Positions 44,345 through 53,317 of a DNA stretch of 64,000 nucleotides are shown one piece after another. The stretch covers positions 806,001-870,000 of the forward strand of contig NZ_CP013372.1 of NCBI RefSeq assembly GCF_001522585.2, in the 5' to 3' direction. A model generated the notes under the pieces. The model ran no database searches, had not been told where the DNA came from, and was given only the letters and a program-made list of their open reading frames with translations. Within the stretch, counting starts at the first letter, position 1. Each line of letters begins with the position of its first letter. Source of the stretch: Burkholderia sp. NRF60-BP8. GTDB lineage: Bacteria; Pseudomonadota; Gammaproteobacteria; Burkholderiales; Burkholderiaceae. The position numbers and the translations under genes were made by a program.

Positions 44345-44968
44345 TTATCGAGGAAATGCTCGAATCGACGGGGCCTGTCGTTCGGTGACCTGAAGGTCGT
44401 CGACGATCCGGAACAGCGCGTCGACATGCCGAAGCAGCGCGTCGCGAGAGGAAGCGTCGCCATTGTCGGCGAGCGTCCTGATGGCGTCGAGCCGAGTTTC
44501 GAGTTCGGCGAGCCGTGTGCGCGTGACGCGACTGTTGCCGACGGCGGTGGCCGTCGCATCGGATGGGTTTGCAGGTTTCGTTGGATGAGTCATCGCATTG
44601 AAATGCTCGATGAAGCGCGACAGATCGGCCGGACAGCTGTCGCGGGAGACCGTGCGCGCCGACGGGTCGCCGGCGACGGTCCGTGCGGCGGTGTCCGCCA
44701 TGGCGTCGAGCGTCGCGAGCATATGGTGGATCAGCCTGAGCAGGTCGAACGCAGCGGCCAGCAGGCAGACGAACAGCGCCGTTGCCGGCACCAGGTAAGT
44801 GGATGCACTGTGGAGCATGACGTCGGCCGTCGCGTCGCGCGGCAACGCGGCCGGCGCATGCAGTGCGTGGACGAAGAACGCGACGGTGCAGGCGAGCAGT
44901 ACGGCGACGCTCGCGGCGAGGCTGAACGTCCGCCCGATCTGCCGGCCGGGCCGTGCCGACAGCGTCAC
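44345..44968 (-). CDS. Truncated sensor histidine kinase (membrane + HAMP + degenerate DHp)
   Basis: A 207-residue protein starting at a GTG that overlaps the regulator stop (GTGA). It has two membrane helices (about 14-36 and 55-80) around a ~20-residue periplasmic loop, then a HAMP-like segment and a helix pair TRLAELETRLDAIRTLADNG ... ALLRHVDALFRIVDDLQV. That pair resembles the DHp helices of BaeS-type kinases, but the H-box is gone (NSRVTRTRLAEL where HELRTPL is expected), and the protein stops before any ATP-binding domain. It cannot autophosphorylate as written. It may be a pseudokinase or remnant; the paired regulator is intact. Confidence 0.65.
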   Translation of the reverse strand: MTLSARPGRQIGRTFSLAASVAVLLACTVAFFVHALHAPAALPRDATADVMLHSASTYLVPATALFVCLLAAAFDLLRLIHHMLATLDAMADTAARTVAGDPSARTVSRDSCPADLSRFIEHFNAMTHPTKPANPSDATATAVGNSRVTRTRLAELETRLDAIRTLADNGDASSRDALLRHVDALFRIVDDLQVTERQAPSIRAFPR

Positions 44969-45657
44969 CGCACGCCTCGCAGCCGGTAGCCGACGCCGCG
45001 CATCACTTCCGGCATGCCAGGCGCGCCGGCCTGTTCGAGTTTCTTGCGCAGCCGGCAGATGTGGCTGTCGACCGTGCGCTCCAGCGCGCTCACGTCGGCC
45101 ATGCACGCATCGAGCAACTCGCCGCGCGTGAACACGCGGCTCGGCGATCTCGCGAGATGCGCGAGGAGCCGGAACTCCGTCAGCGTCAGCGTGATCGGCA
45201 CCTCGGTACCCGCCGTGCGCACGCGGGCCAGATAGCTGTCGGTGTCGATCTCGAGGTCGCCGACGCGCAGTATGCGCATGGTCGGCGGCGCGGCGGCGCG
45301 GCGCAGGATCGCGCGCAACCGCGCGACGACTTCGGCCGGGTTGAACGGCTTGACGATGTAGTCGTCCGCGCCGGCGTGCAGGGCCTGCAGCCGGTCGAGG
45401 TCGCGATCGAACGCGGTGACGACGACGACGGGTGTATTGTCGCGCCGTCGCAGCTCGGCGAGCACGTCCCAGCCGTTCTTCTGCGGCATCTTCACGTCGA
45501 GCAGGATCAGGTCGGGCTTCAGGCGCGGCTGCACGTCGAGCGCCGCTTGCCCGTCGGCGACGCGGTAGGTGCGAAGGCCGTCGCGCTTCAGGTATGCGTC
45601 GAGGATGTCCGAGATGTCGGGCTCGTCTTCCGCAATCAGTATCAGGGAATGGGTCAT
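44965..45657 (-). CDS. OmpR-family response regulator next to RND pump
   Basis: A 230-residue regulator. The receiver domain (1-120) has the acidic pocket AEDEPD, phospho-acceptor Asp in DLILLDVKMPQ, switch Thr in VVTAFD and Lys in IVKPFNP. The OmpR winged helix (about 130-228) has EFRLLAHLARSPSRVFTR and SHICRLRKKLEQ. It resembles BaeR-type regulators of efflux pumps. It lies about 100 bases downstream of the RND outer-membrane gene, same strand, and overlaps the truncated kinase by four bases. It probably controls the pump operon, but a phosphate source other than its neighbour would be needed. Confidence 0.9.
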   Translation of the reverse strand: MTHSLILIAEDEPDISDILDAYLKRDGLRTYRVADGQAALDVQPRLKPDLILLDVKMPQKNGWDVLAELRRRDNTPVVVVTAFDRDLDRLQALHAGADDYIVKPFNPAEVVARLRAILRRAAAPPTMRILRVGDLEIDTDSYLARVRTAGTEVPITLTLTEFRLLAHLARSPSRVFTRGELLDACMADVSALERTVDSHICRLRKKLEQAGAPGMPEVMRGVGYRLRGVR

Positions 45658-45758
45658 GGAGTGTACCGTGCGATGTCGAACAGTCGGGGCGGCCCGTGGC
45701 CGGGCCGGGGCACGCCGTTGCGCCACGCTGCCGCACGGGGCGCAACGGCGTCGTTCGT

Positions 45759-47189
45759 TCAGTTCTGCGCCACGCGCTTCGACGGTGCGACGTCCTGGTC
45801 CGTCAGGCCGCCGCCGAGCGCCTTGTACAGCGCAACGGCATTGCCGAGCTCGTCGCGGCGCAGGTCGAGCAGCGCCTGCCGTGCCGCATAGAGCTGCCGC
45901 TGCGAATCGAGCAACTCCAGCCGTCCCTCGACACCCGCGCGATAGCGCAGGTTCGACAGGTCGGTGCGGCGTTCGGCCGAAGCGACCACGCGCGTCTGCG
46001 CGTCGATCTGGCGGCCGAACGTTTCGCGCCCGGCGATGCCGTCGGCGACTTCGCGGAACGCGGCCTGGATCGCGCGTTCGTATTCGGCGATCGCGCTGGA
46101 CTTGCGCACTTGCGCGAGACGCAGCTCGGAACGCAGCCGGCCACCCTGGAAGATCGGCACCGTGACCTGCGGCGCGAAGCTCCACACGCGCTGACCGCCG
46201 TCGAACAGGCTGCCCATCGCGGGGCTGAGGAAGCCGATCGACGACGTCAACGACAGGCGCGGAAAGAACGCGGCGCGCGCGGCGCCGATGTCCGCATTCG
46301 CGGCGACGAGATTTTGTTCGGCCTGCTGGATATCCGGGCGACGAAACAGCAGCTCGGACGGGAGACCCGCCGGCAATTGCGTGATCACCGGTTGCTGCTG
46401 AAGCGGCAGCGGCTCGGGCAGATCCTTCGGCAGCTCGGTGCCGACCAGCAGGCGCAGCGCGTTGCGCGCCTGCTCGACGGCGCGCGTGCGTGCTTCGAGA
46501 TCGGCCGTCGCGCTCGCGACCTGGCCTTCGGCCTGTGCGATGTCGACGCCGCTCGCCTGGTGCGCTTCCTTCAGGCGACGCGCGAGATCGAGCGATTGTC
46601 GCCAGTCGGCGAGCGTGCGCTCGGACAACTGGCGCTGCTCGTGCGCGAGGCGTTCGGCGAAGTACGCGTTGGCCACGCCGCCGACGAGCGAGATCTGCAC
46701 CGCGCGTCGGCCGTGATCGGTTGCCAGGTAGCGCGCGAACGCGGCATCCGATTGCGACTTCACGCGGCCGAACAGGTCGATCTCGAACGCGCTGATGCCG
46801 ACGTTTACGCCGTACTGGTTCTGCGTCGTGCCGAACAGCGGCGGATTCGATTGGGTGTCGTCCGACGTGCGCTGGCGCGTGAAGTTCGCGCCGGCGCCGA
46901 TCGACGGCAGACGCGCGGCGCGCTGGATGCCGTACTGCGCTTCGGCGGCCTCGACGTTCAGCGCCGCCACGCGCAGGTCGCGGTTGTTGTCGAGCGCGAG
47001 CTCGATCAGGCGCTGCAGGCGGCGGTCGCCGAACATCGTGCGCCAGCCGAGATCGGCGGCGTTCGCGTGGAGATCGGCGGCAGCGGCGGCCGTGTAGGCG
47101 GTCGGCACCGGCATCGCGGGTTTGACCAACGTCGGCGCGAGCGAGCAGGCCGACAGCGCGAGGACGAGGGGAAGAATAAGCAATCGCAT
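45759..47189 (-). CDS. Outer-membrane efflux lipoprotein (NodT/OprM type)
   Basis: A 476-residue TolC-like channel with a lipobox (LVLALSACSLAP, Cys about 15). It has two internally repeated helical hairpin units, ALDNNRDLRVAALNVEAAEA and the C-terminal FREVADGIAGRETFGRQ ... LELLDSQRQLYAARQAL, with beta segments ISAFEIDLFGRVKS and APQVTVPIFQGGRL. It forms the trimeric exit duct of the RND pump encoded just upstream; it starts four bases after the permease stop. Final gene of the pump operon before the regulator. Confidence 0.93.
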   Translation of the reverse strand: MRLLILPLVLALSACSLAPTLVKPAMPVPTAYTAAAAADLHANAADLGWRTMFGDRRLQRLIELALDNNRDLRVAALNVEAAEAQYGIQRAARLPSIGAGANFTRQRTSDDTQSNPPLFGTTQNQYGVNVGISAFEIDLFGRVKSQSDAAFARYLATDHGRRAVQISLVGGVANAYFAERLAHEQRQLSERTLADWRQSLDLARRLKEAHQASGVDIAQAEGQVASATADLEARTRAVEQARNALRLLVGTELPKDLPEPLPLQQQPVITQLPAGLPSELLFRRPDIQQAEQNLVAANADIGAARAAFFPRLSLTSSIGFLSPAMGSLFDGGQRVWSFAPQVTVPIFQGGRLRSELRLAQVRKSSAIAEYERAIQAAFREVADGIAGRETFGRQIDAQTRVVASAERRTDLSNLRYRAGVEGRLELLDSQRQLYAARQALLDLRRDELGNAVALYKALGGGLTDQDVAPSKRVAQN

Positions 47190-47193
47190 GGCA

Positions 47194-50100
47194 TCAACCT
47201 TCCTGTCCGTGAGTCGGGGCCGCCGGCTGTTTGCGGGAAGCCCGCCATGCGCCGATGCGCTCCTGGATGCTCATCACGAACACAAAGAAAACAGGGACGA
47301 AGAAAATGGCCAGCACCGTGGCGGTCACCATGCCGCCGAACACGCCGGTGCCGATCGCGTGCTGCGTCTCGGCGCTGGCGCCGGTCGCGATCATCAGCGG
47401 CACGACGCCGAGGCCGAATGCGAGCGAGGTCATCAGGATCGGGCGCAGGCGCAGCTTCGACGCCTGGACGGCTGCCTCGATCAATCCCTTGCCTTCCTCG
47501 CGCAATTGCTTCGCGAACTCGACGATCAGGATCGCGTTCTTCGCGGACAGGCCGATCACGGTGATCATCCCGACCTTGAAGAACACGTCGTTCGGCAAGC
47601 CGCGCAGCAGCACCGCACCGATCGCGCCGATCAGGCCGAGCGGCACCACCAGCATCACCGACAGTGGAATCGACCAGCTCTCGTACAGCGCGGCAAGCAC
47701 GAGGAACACGACGATCATCGACAGCACCATCAGCATCGGCGCCTGCGACGCCGACTGGCGTTCCTGCAGCGACTGGCCGGTCCACTCGACCGCGAAGCCC
47801 GGCGGCAACTGCGCGGCGAGACGTTCCATCTCGGCCATCGCCGCGCCGCTCGACTGGCCGGGAGCGGCGGTGCCCGAGATCCGCGCGGACGGGTAGCCCT
47901 TGAAGCGCACCATCTGCAGCGGCGTGTCGGCCCACACCGGGCGCACCACCTCGGACAGCGGCACCATGCCGCCGGCCGCGTTGCGCACGTACAGCTTCAT
48001 CACGTTGTCGATCTGCATGCGCGCCGGCGCGTCGGCCTGGATGATCACCTGCTGCATGCGGCCGGCGTTCGGGAAGTCGTTCACGTAGGTGGAACCCATC
48101 GCGGTCGACAGCGTGTCGCTGAGCGTCGCGAACGACACGCCGAGCGCCTGCGCCTTCGCGCGATCGATCTCGAGGCGGATGCTCGTGCCGGCGGGCAGGC
48201 TGTCCGGGTACACGCCGGTCACGACCTTGCTTTGCGCGGCGAGTTCGAGCAGCCTGGCTTCCGCGGCCTTGAGCGCGGCCGTGCCCTGGTTGGCGCGGTC
48301 TTCCAGGCGCATCGAGAAGCCCGAGCTGTTGCCGAGTTCGTCGATCGCAGGCGGCAGCAGGCTCATCACCGTGCCTTCGGTCACGCCGGCCATCGCCTGC
48401 TGCGCGAGCATGCCTTCCTCGAGCGTCGATGCGCCGCCGCGATTCTTCCAGTCCTTCATCACGGACCAGTTGATCGCCGCGTTCGGACCCTGGCCCGAGA
48501 AGCCGTAGCCGATCACGGAAATGCTCGACTGGATTGCCGGACGCGAAGCAAGATGCTTCTCCAGCGTCCTGACCACGTCGTGCGTGCGCTCGGCGGTCGC
48601 GTCCGCGGGCAGCAGGAAGCTGGTGATGAAGTAGCCCTGATCCTCGTCCGGCAGGAACGACGACGGCAGGCTGCGGAAGCCGAACGCCAGCGCGCCCGCA
48701 ATCGCGACGAACACCAGCATCACGCGGCCCGTGCGCCCGACCAGGCGGCCGACGCGCGTCTCGTACCATTTCGTCAGGCGATCGAAGCGGCGGTTGAACC
48801 AGCCGAAGAAGCCGCGCTTCTCGTGATGGCCCGGCGCGAGCGGCTTGAGCATCGTCGCGCACAGGGCCGGCGTGAGCGTCAGCGCCAGCAGCGCGGAGAA
48901 CAGGATCGACACGGCCATCGACAGCGTGAACTGCTTGTAGATCACGCCGACCGAGCCGCTCGCCATCGCCATCGGCAGGAACACCGCGGTCAGCACCAGC
49001 GTGATGCCGACGATCGCGCCCGTGATTTCCTTCATCGCCTTCGACGTCGCGTCCTTCGGCGACAGTCCTTCCTCGGCCATCAGGCGCTCGACGTTCTCGA
49101 CGACGACGATCGCGTCGTCGACGATGATGCCGATCGCGAGCACCATGCCGAACATCGTCAGCACGTTGATCGAGAAGCCGGTCAGCAGCATCACCGCGAA
49201 GGTGCCGAGCATCGCGACCGGCGCGACGATGGCCGGGATCAGCGTATAGCGCACGTTCTGCAGGAACAGGTACATCACGAGGAACACGAGCACCATCGCC
49301 TCGAACAGCGTGGCCAGCACTTTCTCGATCGAGATCTTGACGAACGGCGACGTGTCGAGCGGGATCGAGTAGGTCATGCCCGACGGCATCGACTTGCTCA
49401 GTTCGGCCATGCGCGTGCGGATCGCGTCCGCCGTCTTCACGGCATTGGCGCCCGGCGCGAGCTGCACGCCGGCGAGCGTGGCCGGCCGGTTGTTCTCGCG
49501 GCTCACGAACATGTAGTTTTGCGAACCGAGTTCGACGCGCGCGACGTCGCCGAGCACGACCCTCGAGCCGTCCGCGTTCGCGCGCAGCACGACCTTCGCG
49601 AATTCCTCCGGCGTGGTGAGCTGGCCCTGCGCGGTGAGCGGCACGGTCACGCGCTGGCCCGGCAGCGCGGGCAGCGCACCGAGGCTGCCCGGCGCGATCT
49701 GCACGTTCTGCTGACCGATCGCGGTCGTCAGATCGCTCATCGACAGACCGAAATTGATCAGCTTCTGCGGATCGACCCAGATGCGCATCGCGCGTTCGGA
49801 GCCGAACTGCAGCACACGCCCGACACCGTCGATGCGCCGCAATTCCTCGGACACGCTGCGCGCCATGTAGTCGGCGAGCGCGCCTTCGTCGAAGCGGCCG
49901 CTGTCGGAGCGCAGGCCGATCAGCATCAGGAAGCCGGACGACGCGGATTCGACGATCAGCCCGTTCTGGCGCACGGCGGCAGGCAGGCGCGGCTCGATCG
50001 ACTTGATCTTGTTCTGCACGTCGACCTGCGCCATCTCCGGATCGGTGCCGGGCTTGAACGTGACGGTGATCTGCGCGCTGCCGGACGTGTCGGCCGACGA

Positions 50101-50337
50101 TTCGAAGTACAGCAGGTTCTTGACGCCGGACAGCTCGCGCTCGATGAGACTCAGCACGCCGTCGTTCATCGTCTGGGGCGTGGCGCCCGGATAGTTCGCG
50201 GTGATCGTGACGGACGGCGGGGCGACCGACGGGTAGCGTGCGACCGGCAGTTGCGGAATCGCGATCAGCCCCATCAGGATGATGAAGAGGGCGATCACCC
50301 ACGCGAACACCGGGCGGCGGATAAAGAATTCAGCCAT
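47194..50337 (-). CDS. RND multidrug efflux permease (HAE-1, AcrB/MexB-like)
   Basis: A 1047-residue inner-membrane proton antiporter with 12 helices and two large periplasmic porter/docking loops. It opens MAEFFIRRPVFAWVIALFI. The essential proton-relay aspartates are in GIIVDDAIVVVENVERLM (helix 4), and the helix 10 Lys is in GLSAKNAILIVEFAKQL. The length and motifs are of the AcrB/MexB/AmrB hydrophobe-amphiphile class. With the adjacent fusion and outer-membrane proteins it exports drugs directly to the medium. Which named Burkholderia RND pump it is cannot be decided by eye; the neighbouring OmpR regulator differs from the TetR or LysR next to AmrAB and BpeEF. Confidence 0.94.
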   Translation of the reverse strand: MAEFFIRRPVFAWVIALFIILMGLIAIPQLPVARYPSVAPPSVTITANYPGATPQTMNDGVLSLIERELSGVKNLLYFESSADTSGSAQITVTFKPGTDPEMAQVDVQNKIKSIEPRLPAAVRQNGLIVESASSGFLMLIGLRSDSGRFDEGALADYMARSVSEELRRIDGVGRVLQFGSERAMRIWVDPQKLINFGLSMSDLTTAIGQQNVQIAPGSLGALPALPGQRVTVPLTAQGQLTTPEEFAKVVLRANADGSRVVLGDVARVELGSQNYMFVSRENNRPATLAGVQLAPGANAVKTADAIRTRMAELSKSMPSGMTYSIPLDTSPFVKISIEKVLATLFEAMVLVFLVMYLFLQNVRYTLIPAIVAPVAMLGTFAVMLLTGFSINVLTMFGMVLAIGIIVDDAIVVVENVERLMAEEGLSPKDATSKAMKEITGAIVGITLVLTAVFLPMAMASGSVGVIYKQFTLSMAVSILFSALLALTLTPALCATMLKPLAPGHHEKRGFFGWFNRRFDRLTKWYETRVGRLVGRTGRVMLVFVAIAGALAFGFRSLPSSFLPDEDQGYFITSFLLPADATAERTHDVVRTLEKHLASRPAIQSSISVIGYGFSGQGPNAAINWSVMKDWKNRGGASTLEEGMLAQQAMAGVTEGTVMSLLPPAIDELGNSSGFSMRLEDRANQGTAALKAAEARLLELAAQSKVVTGVYPDSLPAGTSIRLEIDRAKAQALGVSFATLSDTLSTAMGSTYVNDFPNAGRMQQVIIQADAPARMQIDNVMKLYVRNAAGGMVPLSEVVRPVWADTPLQMVRFKGYPSARISGTAAPGQSSGAAMAEMERLAAQLPPGFAVEWTGQSLQERQSASQAPMLMVLSMIVVFLVLAALYESWSIPLSVMLVVPLGLIGAIGAVLLRGLPNDVFFKVGMITVIGLSAKNAILIVEFAKQLREEGKGLIEAAVQASKLRLRPILMTSLAFGLGVVPLMIATGASAETQHAIGTGVFGGMVTATVLAIFFVPVFFVFVMSIQERIGAWRASRKQPAAPTHGQEG

Positions 50338-50357
50338 GACGGGAGGCTCCTCGTGAC

Positions 50358-51515
50358 TCAGTGCGCGGACGCGGCGGCCGCGTCAGGCGACTTCCAGTCG
50401 GTTGCGGCAGCCGGCGCGCCGTCGGTCAGGCGTTCCATGCCTTCGACGACGATCTTCTGGCCGGCCTGCAGGCCCGACTTGATGCGGTAGCTGCGGTTCG
50501 TGAGCTCGCCGACTTCGACGGCCTTCAGATGCGCGTTGCCCTTCGCGTCGAGCACCCATACCTGCGGCTTGCCGCCGGCGCGCACCACGGCCTGTTGCGG
50601 CACCATCACGGCGTTCGCGTAGTGGGCGCGCGGAATGCGGGCACGCACGTACATGCCCGGCAGCAACTGGCGCTTCGGGTTGTCGACCAGCACGCGCAGC
50701 AGCACGTCGCCGGTGCCCGGATCGACGTTGACGCCCGAAAACAGCATGCGGCCCTTGACGTCGTAGCGCGTGTCGTCGTCGCGCAGCACGTCGACCGGCA
50801 GGCCGTTGCCGTCGGACGCTTGCGGTTGAGCCGCGAGCGCGCCGCGCAGCGCGTCGAGCGACGCGGCCGGCTGGCGCACGTCCACGTATACCTGGTCGAT
50901 CTGCTGGATGCGCGCCATCGGCTGACTGTCGCCGCTCGACACCAGCGCGCCTTCGGTCACGAGCGCCTGGTCGATGCGGCCGGCGATCGGCGCTTCCACG
51001 GTTGCGAATTTCAGGTCGAGCTGGCGGCGCGCAAGCGTCGCGCGGGCCTGCGCGACGTCGGCCGCGGCCTGGTCGCGTTGCGATACGGCGTCGTCGTACA
51101 CCTGGCGGCTGATCGCATCGGCCTCGACGAGCGGCTTGAAGCGCGCGGCCTGCACCTTTGCGCGTTCGAGTGCGGCCTGCGCGCGCTGCAGCGATGCGGC
51201 GGCCGTGTCCATCTCCGCCTTGAACGGCGCCGGGTTGATCTGGAACAGCGGCTGGCCCGGACGGACTTCGGTGCCTTGTTCGAACAGTCGGCGTTGCACG
51301 ATGCCGCTCACCTGCGGCCGGATCTCGGCCACGCGCACGGCCGCGACGCGGCCCGGCAGGTCTTCGGTCACGTCGACGCGCGTGGCGGCCACGGTCATGG
51401 CCGCCACCGGTGTGGCCGGCGCGGCGGCCTGCTGTTCGGACGGCCCGCAACCCGCCAGCATTGCAGCCACCAGCGCGCATACGGCGCCGTGGCAGCATCG
51501 TTTCTGATTCTTCAT
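50358..51515 (-). CDS. RND periplasmic adaptor (membrane-fusion) lipoprotein
   Basis: A 385-residue AcrA/MexA-type adaptor with a lipobox ([12 protein letters not shown], Cys about 23). The lipoyl/barrel-sandwich halves are [21 protein letters not shown] and [20 protein letters not shown], flanking an alpha-hairpin, then beta-barrel and membrane-proximal domains ([17 protein letters not shown]). It bridges the RND permease and the outer-membrane channel. First gene of the pump operon, 20 bases before the permease. Upstream lies the aph remnant rather than a regulator. Confidence 0.93.
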   Translation of the reverse strand: MKNQKRCCHGAVCALVAAMLAGCGPSEQQAAAPATPVAAMTVAATRVDVTEDLPGRVAAVRVAEIRPQVSGIVQRRLFEQGTEVRPGQPLFQINPAPFKAEMDTAAASLQRAQAALERAKVQAARFKPLVEADAISRQVYDDAVSQRDQAAADVAQARATLARRQLDLKFATVEAPIAGRIDQALVTEGALVSSGDSQPMARIQQIDQVYVDVRQPAASLDALRGALAAQPQASDGNGLPVDVLRDDDTRYDVKGRMLFSGVNVDPGTGDVLLRVLVDNPKRQLLPGMYVRARIPRAHYANAVMVPQQAVVRAGGKPQVWVLDAKGNAHLKAVEVGELTNRSYRIKSGLQAGQKIVVEGMERLTDGAPAAATDWKSPDAAAASAH

Positions 51516-52076
51516 AGCGACTCCAGGAAGCGCAGGCAGCCCACTGCCTGCTTTGACGGACCGGAGTCTGACGCGCGTAGTTGGCGTCTTTGATGCGGAA
51601 AGATGGAGATTCGATGGAGGCGGTGAATGGCGCCGAAAAACGATGGCGGCGGGGGGCGGACGACGCTTGGCGGAACGCTGGTTGGGGACGGCGGGCCCGC
51701 CGGGTGCGCGGGTGCCCGGCGTCGTGTCGACGTCGTGTGGGCGGCGGGGCGCGCGTGGATGCTGCCGAGAGCGGTGCGTGGCGACGAGCGCGCCATTGGC
51801 CTTGGCCGATCGCTATCGGGATCCAGCGCAGGCATCGCGCGATATCGAAGCGGACCCGGGCAGCGAATGGGCTGCGCCTTTCTTCAGGCGGTACGGGATC
51901 GCTCATCCCGATCCGGAGCGGATCGCGTTCTATCGTCTGCTCGACGAGTTTTGTCGAGTCGGAACGTGGGCTCGGACGACGCACGGGTCGATTTTCCCGT
52001 GCCGTACGTCACCCGAATTCCGTAGTACTCCTGCTGTTTTCGTGCGAATTTCCGCATTCGCTACGAAGTCCCGGCG
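51516..52076. other. 561-base gap holding the pump promoter and an aph remnant
   Basis: The first ~100 bases must include the promoter of the RND operon. From about 51725 to 51954 a decayed aminoglycoside phosphotransferase is recognisable. After that I see nothing up to the VirK-like gene. Confidence 0.6.
51725..51954 (+). pseudogene. Remnant of an aminoglycoside 3'-phosphotransferase (APH(3')-like)
   Basis: From TTG 51802 one frame reads [20 protein letters not shown], then [20 protein letters not shown] and AFYRLLDEF. This closely follows the C-terminus of APH(3') enzymes such as neo (...LGVADRYQDIALATRDI... [11 protein letters not shown]). Upstream, in a different frame, a weaker echo of the catalytic and metal region is seen ([18 protein letters not shown] for the expected GD-x-C-LPN...GER..G), implying loss of bases between GDERAIG and LADRY. 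The N-terminal kinase lobe is absent and no stop follows DEF. It is a non-functional fragment, with its C-terminal codons still well conserved. Confidence 0.75.
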
Positions 52077-52547
52077 TCAGTCGCGATCCCGCCACGCGTA
52101 TGCGAAACGAAGGCCGTCGCCGAGCGTGCACTGGAAAACCTGCGCGGGCGCGACGGGCTGGTACGTGGTGGGCGAAAGCGAGCGTACCGTCACCGTCGCG
52201 CTTTCGTCCTGCATCACGCGATACTGGATCAGCTCGAGTACGGTCGCGCCGCTCGGCTGGACGGTGAGGTGCTGGTTGGCGAACGCGAGCGTATTGCCGC
52301 CGACTTCCATGAAGTCGCGTATCGCGAAGCCGCCGGACACGGTGGGCGCCGCTGCCTGGGTAGCCGCCTGCTGCGCGTGCTGGCACTGATTCGGCGAAAA
52401 GATCGCGGTGACCGTCGCACCGGCAAAGAGCCGCGTGCGCAACTGACGATACGAATCGGCGCTGTCCGGTTGGGTGCTCGCGGCGGCCGCAGCGAGACTG
52501 GTTGTCGCGCCGGCGGCAACCAGAACAATGGCGAAGCGATTCAGCAT
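52077..52547 (-). CDS. VirK-like exported protein
   Basis: A 156-residue protein with a signal peptide ([23 protein letters not shown]). The mature part resembles the VirK family: an opening helix [21 protein letters not shown] with one Cys, a central [11 protein letters not shown]...[12 protein letters not shown] strand pair and a second Cys in [14 protein letters not shown], suggesting one disulfide. VirK-like proteins are periplasmic and of unclear biochemical role, linked to virulence in Agrobacterium. GGAGACGGGA precedes ATG 52547. It lies 81 bases downstream of ankB on the same strand, so it could be read with katB-ankB. Confidence 0.6.
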   Translation of the reverse strand: MLNRFAIVLVAAGATTSLAAAAASTQPDSADSYRQLRTRLFAGATVTAIFSPNQCQHAQQAATQAAAPTVSGGFAIRDFMEVGGNTLAFANQHLTVQPSGATVLELIQYRVMQDESATVTVRSLSPTTYQPVAPAQVFQCTLGDGLRFAYAWRDRD

Positions 52548-52628
52548 TTTCCCGTCTCCGTGCGATGAAACCAACGGCACGATAGCACGGTGCATCCGCA
52601 TCGTTCAGACGGTCGATTCGTAGTCGCA

Positions 52629-53240
52629 CTACCGTTTGGCGCCGACATCCCGCAGTGCGTCCGCGGCATACGTGTTGTCGTGCGTCAGCGCGAGTTGCAG
52701 CAGCGATTGGCCGCGCCGGTCGACATGGTTCGGATTCGCGCCATGCGCGACGAGCAGCGGAATCAGCTCGAAGCGGTTGAACAGCGTCGCGAATCCGAGC
52801 GCGGTTTCGCCGGCGCCGTTCGTCTGGTCGATCGGGCAGTGTGTGTCGATCAGGCGTCGCGCGATGTCGGGTTCGTTCCTGAAGAGGGCGCCCATCAGCG
52901 CCGTATTGCCGTGGCGATCGCCAATGCACGCATCGGCGCCGGCCGACAACAGGTAGTCGAGCGCCGCGGGCTGGCCGTCGTACGACGCGAGGATCACGGC
53001 CGTATAACCGTGGCTGTCGGTGGCGTCGAGGGGATAGCCGGCGTCGTGCAACGCGCGCAGGATATCGACGCGGCCGACGCGCGCGGCGTCGAACCAGTCG
53101 TCGTCATAGCGGCGCAGCGCGGCAGGGTCGGCCTTGCCGTATGCCGGCCGGTCGGGCAGATGCGCGCAACCGGCGAGCGCGACCAGCGCGAGCGCCGCCG
53201 CGGCCGCGCGGATCGCGTGGGTGAAGCGTTCGGATCGCAT
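52629..53240 (-). CDS. ankB: Ankyrin-repeat lipoprotein AnkB-like
   Basis: A 203-residue protein with a lipobox (LALVALAGCAH, Cys near 25) followed by four to five ankyrin repeats (DSHGYTAVILASYDGQPAALDYLL, abbreviated; each with the TA-x-x-x-A core: GNTALMGALF, GETALGFATLF, GQSLLQLAL). In Pseudomonas aeruginosa AnkB is periplasmic/membrane-bound, encoded just after KatB, and needed for full catalase activity and peroxide resistance. The same order is seen here, 77 bases after katB, which supports the name. It probably stabilises or supplies heme to the exported catalase. Confidence 0.85.
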   Translation of the reverse strand: MRSERFTHAIRAAAAALALVALAGCAHLPDRPAYGKADPAALRRYDDDWFDAARVGRVDILRALHDAGYPLDATDSHGYTAVILASYDGQPAALDYLLSAGADACIGDRHGNTALMGALFRNEPDIARRLIDTHCPIDQTNGAGETALGFATLFNRFELIPLLVAHGANPNHVDRRGQSLLQLALTHDNTYAADALRDVGAKR

Positions 53241-53317
53241 GAGGATGTCCTGATGAGGTGGCCGGGCCGACGTGCGCGGTGCGAGCGCACACGTCGGCAG
53301 CGACCGTCGTCGCGGGA

